From positions 11,647 to 75,646 of the forward strand of contig NZ_CAXPMC010000024.1 in assembly GCF_964218355.1 (NCBI RefSeq): a stretch of 64,000 bases of DNA, read 5' to 3'. This DNA comes from Ferrovibrio sp964218355. GTDB taxonomy: Bacteria; Pseudomonadota; Alphaproteobacteria; Ferrovibrionales; Ferrovibrionaceae. The notes under the pieces were generated by a model. It searched no databases and was not told the DNA's origin. It saw only the letters and a program-made list of their open reading frames with translations. A program made the position numbers and the translations under genes. The first letter of the stretch is position 1. Every line of letters begins with the position of its first letter. Positions 25,909-33,306 of this stretch are shown here, piece by piece.

Positions 25909-26336
25909 GGCGCCGTGCTGACCCTTCGTGTTTCCGTCCCGGTTATTAATGTACACTGTAAATTAAAGCTCCGGGAATGCAAGCCGCCCCGGCCGCTGCA
26001 GAAGCCGTCGAAAGGATCGGGACAGGGCGTGCGGCAGATATCGCTGGTGTATGGAGGCAGGTCCGAGGGGTGAATACTATATTAGGTATAAATTTTTATC
26101 AAAAAATACAACCAAACCTACTTAAAAACTCAATCTGTGTATGCTAGAAGGCGTATCTGCTGGATGCGCAGATGCTGTCTGTCCGGGGGAATGCAGACGC
26201 AGCGGCTTTTGTTGTGACAGAGGTCAGCTGAAGAGAATTCAGTTGAATGGCATCGGTAGCGGCTCAACCCAAAGGCAGTCCAACACTGAAGCAGCTCAAC
26301 ACAAACAACACAGCTTGACACAGAGGGGGGTAAGGC
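25909..26336. other. Intergenic region between tetR and the DUF2589 locus
   Basis: 428 bases without a convincing gene. It holds the operator-like palindrome at 25948 and a markedly AT-rich patch at about 26070-26150 that probably contains the promoter of the rightward DUF2589 locus. A purine-rich GGGGGG-type ribosome site lies directly before the ATG at 26337. Short open frames here have no recognisable product. Confidence 0.6.
25948..25964. promoter_or_regulatory. Palindromic operator candidate upstream of tetR
   Basis: A near-perfect 17-bp palindrome, AATgTACAcTGTAaATT, with a TACA-c-TGTA core. It lies 40 bases before the tetR ATG in AT-rich sequence. The position and symmetry fit autoregulation of the TetR operon. 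Confidence 0.6.
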
Positions 26337-27002
26337 ATGCTTAGCCAAGGTAAAGAACTTGCGGCGCTTGATTTCGCCCAGATCATCGGCGGGCCTCTTG
26401 AGGCGGTCATCACCGCGCAGGCCCAGGCCGCCAATGTCACCACGCAGTTCATCCAGGCTACGGCATTCGAACCCAGTAGCGGCGGGGCCGCCACCGGCCC
26501 GCAAAAGCTGAAGGTCGTCGCATTCGACTACGGCCAGATGATGGGGAGCGTCGCCGGCGGTCCCTCGGGCGATGCGCTGGTCATCAAGGTGCCGCTGCTG
26601 ACCATGCTGCCGATCCCGTTCATTCGTGTCGACAGCATGACCATCGACCTCAATGTCTCGCTGCATTCCACGCACACCACCAAGGAAAGCAATGAAGCGA
26701 CGACGACCGGCTCCGCCAGCGGCGAGTATTTCGGCACGACCTTCAATTGCAGCGTGACCGACAAGAACACCTACCAGAACGACATGGTGATCGACGACAC
26801 CTACAGCCTGCATGTCACCGTGCATGCGGTGCAGGACCAGATGCCCGGCGGCATGCAGAATGTGCTGAACATCTTTTCCAGCGTCATTCAGCAGCAGTCG
26901 TCGCTGATCCAGCAGGTGATGAGTGCATCGATCGCGGCGCAGACGAAGGCCCTCGCGGCCCAGAGCGGCGGCGCCGGCGGCGGCGGCACACCGGCAAACT
27001 AG
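26337..27002 (+). CDS. DUF2589 family protein
   Basis: 221 residues. I recognise the DUF2589 pattern: an N-terminal helix with LAALDFAQIIGGPLEAVITAQAQAANVTTQFI, then a beta-rich body with LKVVAFDYGQ, DALVIKVPLLTMLPIPFIRVDSMTIDLNVSLHST and DDTYSLHVTVHAVQDQMPGGMQNVLNIF. The PxPxIRVDxMTIDxNVxL motif is the family's most conserved piece. The tail is Gln/Ala/Gly-rich and likely flexible. No signal peptide or membrane helix. DUF2589 has no established function; members often come with a second related protein, as here. It heads a one-strand locus of mostly unknown genes. Confidence 0.82.
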   Translation: MLSQGKELAALDFAQIIGGPLEAVITAQAQAANVTTQFIQATAFEPSSGGAATGPQKLKVVAFDYGQMMGSVAGGPSGDALVIKVPLLTMLPIPFIRVDSMTIDLNVSLHSTHTTKESNEATTTGSASGEYFGTTFNCSVTDKNTYQNDMVIDDTYSLHVTVHAVQDQMPGGMQNVLNIFSSVIQQQSSLIQQVMSASIAAQTKALAAQSGGAGGGGTPAN

Positions 27003-27155
27003 CTTTCCGGCCCGCTCCAATACGGCCGGCGTAACGCGCCCGATTCCCGCCAGACGGGGCCGGCGCGGCCGGCGCTGGCATCACGGGCCAGGCGTCGACG
27101 CCCGGCCGCCCCCATCCGGCACATCTGCGGGGTCAGGTAATATGGCTGTCTGGTC

Positions 27156-27950
27156 ATGATCACTGTCGGCAATTTCGTCGGAGCGCTGATGCAGGCGCTG
27201 TCCAAGGGGCGGACCCTGTCCGATCAGGTATCGGTGCAGATCGCCGATCGCTATCTGCAGCACGATTACCTGCGCGGCTTTCCGGTTCCGCGCATGAGCC
27301 TGAAGACTGTCGAGGTCGAGGTGAATTTCGCCGTGGGGGCGACCACGCAGCTGGCCAGCCTGATGAAACAGCCGGAAATCGGCCGCAACATCGTCAACCG
27401 GTTCCGCGACCTGCTGCATGATCTGCCGAACAGCGACATGTTCCGCAGCCAGTTCGGCCAGCGAGCCTTCCGCGACGAGGACTGGAAGAGCGGCACCGAC
27501 GAGCTGATCGACGCCGTGCAGAAAATCCTGGCCGAGCCGCCATCCGACAAGGCGACCCTGCAGCACCTGCTGACCCTGGCGACGGAAAACTTCTTCTACC
27601 GCATGCACCAGGCGCGACCGCAGGCCGGATTGCTGGCCGGACTGCGTGGCATGTTCGGCGCGGCGGCGACACCCGCCGCCGGCGGCGACACCCGCACCGA
27701 TGCCGCCCGCACCGATGCGATCCGCAGCTGGACGACGCAGCAGGTCGGCAGCGTGCTGGGCGCGGCAATCCCGGGCGGCCTCGACGGCCTCGATGAGGAG
27801 CCCGACCTGCAGATTCTGGTCGGGGGCGGCGAGCTTGAGGGCAGGAGTGCCGGCCAGCTGCACAAGGCGAAACTAAGCTTCACTTCGGAAGACCGCAAAT
27901 GGGTCGCCTCCGAGAAGGATGGCGCCAGAACCTTCATCCTCGACCGCTGA
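27156..27950 (+). CDS. DUF2589-partner hypothetical protein
   Basis: 264 residues. Near the N-terminus, LSDQVSVQIADRYLQHDYLRGFPVPRMSLKTVEVEVNFAVG repeats the logic of the DUF2589 core (proline, then MSLKTVEVEVNFAV in place of the MTIDLNVSL strand), so the two are probably distant relatives or binding partners. The middle is helical. The C-terminal piece contains DEEPDLQILVGGGELEGRSAGQLHKAKLSFTSEDRKWVASEKDG, again beta-like. No signal sequence. It lies 153 bases after the DUF2589 gene and just before the Sel1-repeat gene. Function unknown. Confidence 0.75.
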   Translation: MITVGNFVGALMQALSKGRTLSDQVSVQIADRYLQHDYLRGFPVPRMSLKTVEVEVNFAVGATTQLASLMKQPEIGRNIVNRFRDLLHDLPNSDMFRSQFGQRAFRDEDWKSGTDELIDAVQKILAEPPSDKATLQHLLTLATENFFYRMHQARPQAGLLAGLRGMFGAAATPAAGGDTRTDAARTDAIRSWTTQQVGSVLGAAIPGGLDGLDEEPDLQILVGGGELEGRSAGQLHKAKLSFTSEDRKWVASEKDGARTFILDR

Positions 27951-27984
27951 GCGGCGGCAGGACCATCATGCAGGAGACGTGACA

Positions 27985-29208
27985 GTGCTGATCAGTCCCG
28001 ACCAGACCGGCATGAGCATCGAACAGCTGGCCGCCCTGTCGGAATCCGGCAACGTGGTGGCACAGTTCTATCTCGGCATGTCCTATCATCTCGGTCTCAA
28101 CACCGCGCCCGACCCGCAGAAGGCGGTCCACTGGTGGACGCAGGCGGCCGAACAGAACAACCGCGAGGCCCAGTACCTGCTTGGCCAGTGCTACTATTTC
28201 GGCACGGCCGTCCAGCAGGACAGCGAGGTCGCGGCCGCCTGGTATCGCCGGGCGGCCGAGCAGGACCATGTGCAGGCCCAGCTGAATCTGGCGGCCATGT
28301 TCCTGTCGGGTACCGGCGTGCCGCAAAGCGACGATCATGCCCGATACTGCCTCGAACGGGCGGCCCTGGCCGGGTCTGCCGCGGGCGCGGTCACGCTGGC
28401 CCGGCTTTACGAGGATGGCCGCGGTGTGCCGCGCGATGACGAACAGGCCTTTGTCTGGTTCAGTCGCGCGCTGGAGCTTGATACAAAGAATGCCGATGCG
28501 GCCTATTCCATCGGCCTCATGATCCGCGAGGGCCGTCGGCCCGGCACTGCCAGCATCGAGGCCGTGTCGTGGCTGGAACGCGCGGCTGAAGCGGGCCATC
28601 TGCTGGCGCAGTTCGAACTGGGCCGGATATACCTGCAGGGCGAACTGGTGCTGCAGGATTACGGGCGCAGCCGCCACTGGTTCGGGCTGGCGGCCGGGCA
28701 GGGGCATCCGGCCGCGGATTTCCAGCTTGGCCTGCTCCATGCCCAGGGCCTGGGCGGTCCGCGCGATCCGGTCCGCCTGCTGGAGCATTTCACCCGGGCC
28801 GCCGAGAAAGGCATGCCGGAGGCGATCTACGCGCTCGGCATGATGTATGCGCAGGGCAAGGATGTCGACCGCGACCCGCGCAGGGCCGCGCAGTGGCTGG
28901 ACCGGCTGGCCGAGCAGGGCAATGTCGACGCCATGTTCATGCTCGGCAGCTTGCATGACGAAGACCTGAATGATCCTGCCGCGGCGGCCGGCTGGTATCG
29001 CCGCGCCGCCGAGAAGGGCCATGCGCCGGCGCAGTACAATCTCGCCCTGCTGCACCAGTCCGCCACGGGCTCCCTGCGCGACGCGACGCAGGCCCGCCGC
29101 TGGTTCGAGGCCTGCATCGCCACCAGCCGCGATGCGGCGCTGGCCGAGAATGCAAGGCGGGGGATGTCAGTGCTGGCGGAAGCGCCTGCTGCGACCGGAG
29201 ACCTTTAG
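27985..29208 (+). CDS. Sel1-repeat (SLR) protein
   Basis: About 407 residues made almost wholly of some ten Sel1-like repeats of 36-38 residues, with the A-x2-LG-xx-Y-x-x-G-xx-V-x-x-D-x-x-x-A-xx-WYRRAAEQ consensus seen clearly in AQYLLGQCYYFG, AAAWYRRAAEQ, YALGMMYAQGKDV and AAGWYRRAAEKG. Sel1 repeats form alpha-solenoids used as protein-binding scaffolds. No signal peptide, so it is probably cytoplasmic. The start is uncertain: GTG at 27985 is chosen because AGGAG at 27972 lies 8 bases upstream; a GTG at 27979 is too close to it. It sits between the DUF2589 pair and small unknown genes and may organise a complex of the locus. Confidence 0.85.
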   Translation: MLISPDQTGMSIEQLAALSESGNVVAQFYLGMSYHLGLNTAPDPQKAVHWWTQAAEQNNREAQYLLGQCYYFGTAVQQDSEVAAAWYRRAAEQDHVQAQLNLAAMFLSGTGVPQSDDHARYCLERAALAGSAAGAVTLARLYEDGRGVPRDDEQAFVWFSRALELDTKNADAAYSIGLMIREGRRPGTASIEAVSWLERAAEAGHLLAQFELGRIYLQGELVLQDYGRSRHWFGLAAGQGHPAADFQLGLLHAQGLGGPRDPVRLLEHFTRAAEKGMPEAIYALGMMYAQGKDVDRDPRRAAQWLDRLAEQGNVDAMFMLGSLHDEDLNDPAAAAGWYRRAAEKGHAPAQYNLALLHQSATGSLRDATQARRWFEACIATSRDAALAENARRGMSVLAEAPAATGDL

Positions 29209-29222
29209 CCGGAGGGAGCCGA

Positions 29223-29558
29223 ATGCCGCTGAAAGCGAAGCTGAAAAAGGCCGTATCGAAAAAGGAAGCGTGGGAATACACGCCGGATGTGATCATGGCC
29301 CTCGGGGCGACGACGCTTGGCACACACGACGATACAGATCTGCAGACCTTCAGCATCACTATGCTCAACTACGTCAAAGGCTTCGAACCCGGCGCTGATA
29401 CGCAGGCACGGCACGAAAAGGAAGAGCTGAAATCTGCATTCAGCTTCTGCCAGGGCGCCTTCAACCGCGGCGGGCGGATGCGCACCCTGGCCTTGCCGAA
29501 ATTCTATGCAGCCGCGCAGAAGGCGAAGGGCTGGACCGGTACCGGTGTGCGGCAATAG
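29223..29558 (+). CDS. Small hypothetical protein of the DUF2589 locus
   Basis: 111 residues, basic, with no signal peptide or membrane helix. The start ATG follows the Sel1 gene by 14 bases with a GGAGGGAG ribosome site, so the two are probably translated from one message. Recognisable pieces are only compositional: a Lys-rich N-terminus, a central EYTPDVIMALGATTLGTHDDTDLQTF and a C-terminal FYAAAQKAKGW. I do not recognise the family. Confidence 0.7.
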   Translation: MPLKAKLKKAVSKKEAWEYTPDVIMALGATTLGTHDDTDLQTFSITMLNYVKGFEPGADTQARHEKEELKSAFSFCQGAFNRGGRMRTLALPKFYAAAQKAKGWTGTGVRQ

Positions 29559-29580
29559 GCGCCAATGGAAACTGTCTGCC

Positions 29581-30095
29581 ATGTCGCCGCCCACCGATCC
29601 CCGCAAGGCCTATGGCCAGTCGCCGATCCCGGGCTTCATGCCCGGCCAGGGGCGCTGGAATGCCTGCGATGGCGGCCGTTTCAAACAGTATTCCGGGCCC
29701 TTCGAAATCCATGTCACGATCGAGCGGCAGGACCAGGCCGGACGGATCAAGGCATTCCATATCTCGATCTATCACTATCCGAACTGGATAGCCGCCAGCC
29801 AGGATACCAGCGGCCGGCGCAAGTTCGGCCTGTGGGACTGGCACTGAGTTCCCCGTCAGACGACACATTGTCCTATGCCATCGGCAATCACGTCGACATC
29901 GGCGCCGTCGGCACCTCCGGCGTGCTGACCGCGGCGCGGGAACTGGCCCGTGGCATGCGGGCAATCTGCTTCACCGAGTCCGGGCATGACGGCATCCCGA
30001 TGCCGGCGGCCGGCGTCAGCCTGCAGCGCCGCCGCCTGCCCCGGGCCCGCCCGGCGGGCCGGGATGACAGGCGACGAGGCCGCCATGAGCGATGA
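29581..30095 (+). pseudogene. Frameshifted copy of the domain found in the next gene
   Basis: The first part (ATG at 29581, stop at 29845-29847, 88 codons) contains FEIHVTIERQDQAGRIKAFHISIYHY. This is clearly related to FNIHATIESFELDRIKSFHISIYNI in the gene at 30162. After the stop, the remainder of the domain continues in another frame: SYAIGNH, then ARELARGMRAICFTESGHDGIPMPAAG, matching NMANRMKSVCFRDGNGTIALPATAAG of the intact copy. The switch falls near 29840-29855. It is either a decayed paralogue, a one-base sequencing error, or a programmed frameshift. The first piece alone would make a truncated 88-residue protein. Confidence 0.65.
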
Positions 30096-30161
30096 TGGTT
30101 ATCCCCTAGGTTCAGTCAGCTCGCTGACCCTACCAGTCAACTCCGACCTCAGGAGGAATCG

Positions 30162-31154
30162 ATGCCACCTGACATGAGGAAAGTCTACAGCGAAAAAAAG
30201 GAGGTTTCCGGATTCAACGCGGGTGGCCTCAGACACAACGGCCTGTCTCCTAAGTTCAATGTCACATCTACATCCTTCAACATCCACGCAACCATCGAGA
30301 GCTTTGAGCTGGATAGGATCAAGAGCTTTCACATCTCGATCTACAACATCGCCAATCGCGAGAAAGCTTGCGGCTGGTACTGGGACTGGAATCCGAGGAC
30401 GTCCGGGTATGATGTCAGCTTCAGCTATGAAAGAAGGTACAGCGGACCCCGTCCTATCCCCCTCTCCCCGGGGGAGTTTAATACGGTTACAAACATGGCG
30501 AACCGCATGAAGTCCGTTTGCTTTCGGGATGGCAACGGTACCATCGCTCTGCCGGCTACTGCAGCAGGTTTCGTAGCGCCACCACCTCCAGCGCCACCAC
30601 CTCCAGCGCCACCACCTCCGCCCGCCTCGTCATCTTCACGATCTTCGTCACCATCTCCGACGCCTTCGTCGTCTTCACGATCTTCGTCGCCGCCACCGGT
30701 TGCAACTCGCCCAGCGCCGAAGGATGGCCGCTGGAAGACGGTGCCGACGCAAGAGCAGCGCCGGCAGGCGGAAAAGCAGGACCGGCTCAGGCGGGACGAG
30801 AAGAAAAACAGGCAGGCGGCGGTTTTCAGCACGGCGGTGCCGGCCGGCTCCGTGCTGGATCGCTGGCTGCACGAGCCCAATGTGGATGGCACCCGGGACG
30901 AACGGGGGCGCGGCACCGCCCCGGAACAGAGCGCCGAGAATGCGGCGCGCAACGCGCTGCTGCAGCATCACGATTTCGAGGCTGCCGACCGGTTGCTCGG
31001 CCGCGCTATCGCCCTGTGCCGGCGGCCGCCGGAGGGCAGTGATGACGATGACCACGAGCGGCCAAAGTCAATGGGCAGACTGATGAAGATTCAGACGGAC
31101 GTGGGAACCGCCAGGATCAAATATGCCCAGGCGATGCGGGGGAGGCGGGCATAG
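30162..31154 (+). CDS. Two-domain hypothetical protein with Pro/Ser linker
   Basis: 330 residues. The N-terminal domain (about 1-130) is the intact copy of the unit found broken at 29581. A low-complexity linker follows (about 135-185), first PPPPAPPPPAP and then Ser/Arg/Pro-rich. The C-terminal domain (about 190-330) is charged and helical, with ENAARNALLQHHDFEAADRLLGRAIALCRR, which resembles part of the 154-residue protein at 32174. The ATG is preceded by a strong AGGAGGAA site. There is no signal peptide or membrane span. The 5' part has lower G+C than its neighbours. The architecture, with a disordered linker joining two small domains, resembles secreted effectors or adaptors, but no function can be assigned. 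Confidence 0.72.
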   Translation: MPPDMRKVYSEKKEVSGFNAGGLRHNGLSPKFNVTSTSFNIHATIESFELDRIKSFHISIYNIANREKACGWYWDWNPRTSGYDVSFSYERRYSGPRPIPLSPGEFNTVTNMANRMKSVCFRDGNGTIALPATAAGFVAPPPPAPPPPAPPPPPASSSSRSSSPSPTPSSSSRSSSPPPVATRPAPKDGRWKTVPTQEQRRQAEKQDRLRRDEKKNRQAAVFSTAVPAGSVLDRWLHEPNVDGTRDERGRGTAPEQSAENAARNALLQHHDFEAADRLLGRAIALCRRPPEGSDDDDHERPKSMGRLMKIQTDVGTARIKYAQAMRGRRA

Positions 31155-31216
31155 CCCGCATCACTGCCGGTACAGCCGGCCGAGGCGAACGGCTCCAGCA
31201 TGGAGGAGGGAGAATC

Positions 31217-32086
31217 ATGACGCTCCGGAAGGTTAGAAAAGGGCCGGCAGGCCAAAACTATCAGCCGCCGGTAAGACCACCTGGGTCAAGAAAAACTGAG
31301 CGAGAGGCCCCTGTATCGTTCGGTCCGGGACCTTCGCAGGCCGATCCTGATGAACGGGTGCCAAAGAGACGAAGGCTCGAAGCCAATTCTGAACATGATG
31401 CTACAGCCCCAAGGGTTCACCGCCCAAGCCTGGAGCACTGGCTGGACAACCTTGCTGTAAGCAAGGAGCTCCCGGACTATACAGGGAAAAGTGATCCGGC
31501 CGCAGGGAGCGCGGAAATCGAGGTTATTCTTGGTCCGAAATCGGATCGCGGCGGCGCAAACGATGCCAACCCGAGACTGCCTTCAGGCATAACCTCGGCC
31601 AGAAATACATACGAAGGAAAATGCAAGTTCATCGCCGGACATATGCTGAATTCCGATCTCGGGGGAGACGGGAAAGATTGGAAGAACATGACAATCCTGA
31701 CCTCCCAGGCCAATGCTGATATGAGGGGGTATGAAGCAAACTTAAAAAAGGCGGTCTATTATCTGAATCAACTCTACAAGGCCCTGCTCAAGGCGGCACC
31801 GGACAACAAAGCGCTGAAGACATGGTCGGATAGCGGATGCGGCATACAGGTCACGGTCAAGACTGTCGGGCAATGGGGACGTGAGCCTCCCGACAGCTAC
31901 ATCTGCAAACACGTTGTGATGAAAGCGAAGGTCGTCAAGGATAAAGGACTCAATTTTTCTGGGATGTCAGGTCTCGATAACGGGACTCGGGAAGATCTTA
32001 AAGGGGTTCTCGCCTTGGTGAAGCTATACGCCGCTCAGGCAACAGGGAGTATTCCCAACAGCAAACCGGGGCCAGCCTGGAGATAG
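31217..32086 (+). CDS. Putative nuclease toxin/effector, Endonuclease_NS-like motif
   Basis: 289 residues. The first ~75 are Pro/Arg/Lys-rich and look disordered. After a short LEHWLDNLAVSK helix comes a segment reminiscent of DNA/RNA non-specific endonucleases: FIAGHMLNSDLGGDGKDWKNMTILTSQAN. It has Gly-His at 141-142, LGG at 148-150 and Asn residues at 157 and 166, in the order His...LGG...N-L-x-P-x-x-x-N used by that superfamily. The match is by eye and weak: the usual DRGH is reduced to AGH. If real, it would cut nucleic acids; no obvious immunity gene follows except possibly the next one. A GGAGGGAGAA site precedes the ATG. Codon use is more AT-rich than the flanks, suggesting recent transfer. 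Confidence 0.62.
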   Translation: MTLRKVRKGPAGQNYQPPVRPPGSRKTEREAPVSFGPGPSQADPDERVPKRRRLEANSEHDATAPRVHRPSLEHWLDNLAVSKELPDYTGKSDPAAGSAEIEVILGPKSDRGGANDANPRLPSGITSARNTYEGKCKFIAGHMLNSDLGGDGKDWKNMTILTSQANADMRGYEANLKKAVYYLNQLYKALLKAAPDNKALKTWSDSGCGIQVTVKTVGQWGREPPDSYICKHVVMKAKVVKDKGLNFSGMSGLDNGTREDLKGVLALVKLYAAQATGSIPNSKPGPAWR

Positions 32087-32173
32087 CCGAGAACAGCCCG
32101 CCGGTGCCGGCATCAGGTTGCTGGGGACACCGCAGGCGCGCTGATCGGCAACAGATAGGGAGGCTGCGCGAGT

Positions 32174-32638
32174 ATGAAAAAACAGACCGGTCGCGACGTG
32201 GATTCCCGCAAGCAGGCGGCTTTCGACCGTGCCGTGGCGAACAAGATGGGCCTGGCCGGCTGGATGCGGCAGCCGGACAGCCGCGGCACCGGCGGTACGG
32301 CCGCGCAGGCGGCGGCGGCGAGAGAGAATGATGCGCGGGCGGCACTGAAGGGACGTGATCTGCCCGGTGCGCGGAAACTGGTGGCCGATGCCATCGGCCA
32401 GCGCATGCAGGCATTGTCGCCGCGCGGGCGCCAGCTGCTGCAGCAGGAGCTGGCGGCCGGCCGGGCCGCAGCGCCGTCCGGGCAGGGCAAGGCCCCGGAT
32501 GTGCACCGCCAGCTGCGCGGGCACCAGCGGGCGGTCGGCTATCTGCGCGGCGTGCAGCAGGCGATGGGCGATGTCGCCAGCGCCTGTTTCCATGAGGCGC
32601 GCAAGATCGACGGCACCTGGCCGAAGCGGCGCAGGTAG
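32174..32638 (+). CDS. Small basic hypothetical protein
   Basis: 154 residues, Lys/Arg- and Ala-rich, predicted helical, with no signal peptide. It contains ARENDARAALKGRDLPGARKLVADAIGQRM, similar in pattern to a stretch in the C-terminal domain of the protein at 30162, and VHRQLRGHQRAVGYLRGVQQAM. The ATG at 32174 follows a GGGAGG site at a suitable distance. As the last gene of the DUF2589 locus, and directly after a nuclease-like gene, it could be an immunity protein or an accessory subunit; both are guesses. It converges on the GNAT gene, 17 bases away. Confidence 0.65.
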   Translation: MKKQTGRDVDSRKQAAFDRAVANKMGLAGWMRQPDSRGTGGTAAQAAAARENDARAALKGRDLPGARKLVADAIGQRMQALSPRGRQLLQQELAAGRAAAPSGQGKAPDVHRQLRGHQRAVGYLRGVQQAMGDVASACFHEARKIDGTWPKRRR

Positions 32639-32655
32639 CGGACCGGGCGCCGGGC

Positions 32656-33306
32656 CTAGTCCTCCGGTGCCGGCGGGCAGGCCACCAGGTCGCGGTACAG
32701 CATGGCGCGGAAGCCGCCGCTGGCGGTGTCGGATGGCAGGAAACCCGGCATCACCCGCACAATCCGGCAGGGTGAGATGCGGCGATACAACGCCAGATGC
32801 GGATCGCGGAACAGCAATTCGCCATCCGGCTCCGGGCCGCCGGCGGCATAGGCATCCAGCGCGGAACGGATGTCCGGATTGGCCCGCACGTGGCCGGCGC
32901 CGGCATAGGAGGGGATCGGCCCTTCGCCCACCACCTGGCGGCAGCCATCGGCCACCGCGCGCCGCAGTGCACCGACGATCAGGGCCTGGATCGCGCCGGT
33001 GCCGCGGGTGCCGGGCCGCAGGCCGAGATTGTAGATGAACACGGTGTCGAAAACCGGCGGCACCGGCTGCATCGACCAGGTCTTGAAATCGGCCGGCAGG
33101 GTGGCCGGGTCGCGCGGGTCGAACTGGCCGTAGGAAAACGAAATCACGCCGCGCAGCGCCTGCTGCTGCCGGTAGCCCAGCATGACATGGCCGAGGCGGA
33201 AGCGCGCCCGGTAGGTTGCCGCGCTGGCCTGCATGTCTGCGGCGAAGGCGGCCGCCTCGAAATCCATGATCTCGTCGAGATCGGCTTCGGTTAGGGACGC
33301 GATCAT
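32656..33306 (-). CDS. GNAT-fold N-acetyltransferase-like protein
   Basis: 216 residues. The first part, LTEADLDEIMDFEAAAFAADMQASAATYRARF, is a typical GNAT N-terminal arm. The acetyl-CoA pyrophosphate loop appears as GLRPGTRGTGAIQALI near residues 100-115, preceded by the FIYNLGL strand. The C-terminal third is unusual and may set substrate choice. Its ATG overlaps the stop of the adenylating-enzyme gene (ATGA), so the two are translationally coupled and should act on related substrates. Function beyond acyl transfer is unknown. Confidence 0.72.
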   Translation of the reverse strand: MIASLTEADLDEIMDFEAAAFAADMQASAATYRARFRLGHVMLGYRQQQALRGVISFSYGQFDPRDPATLPADFKTWSMQPVPPVFDTVFIYNLGLRPGTRGTGAIQALIVGALRRAVADGCRQVVGEGPIPSYAGAGHVRANPDIRSALDAYAAGGPEPDGELLFRDPHLALYRRISPCRIVRVMPGFLPSDTASGGFRAMLYRDLVACPPAPED

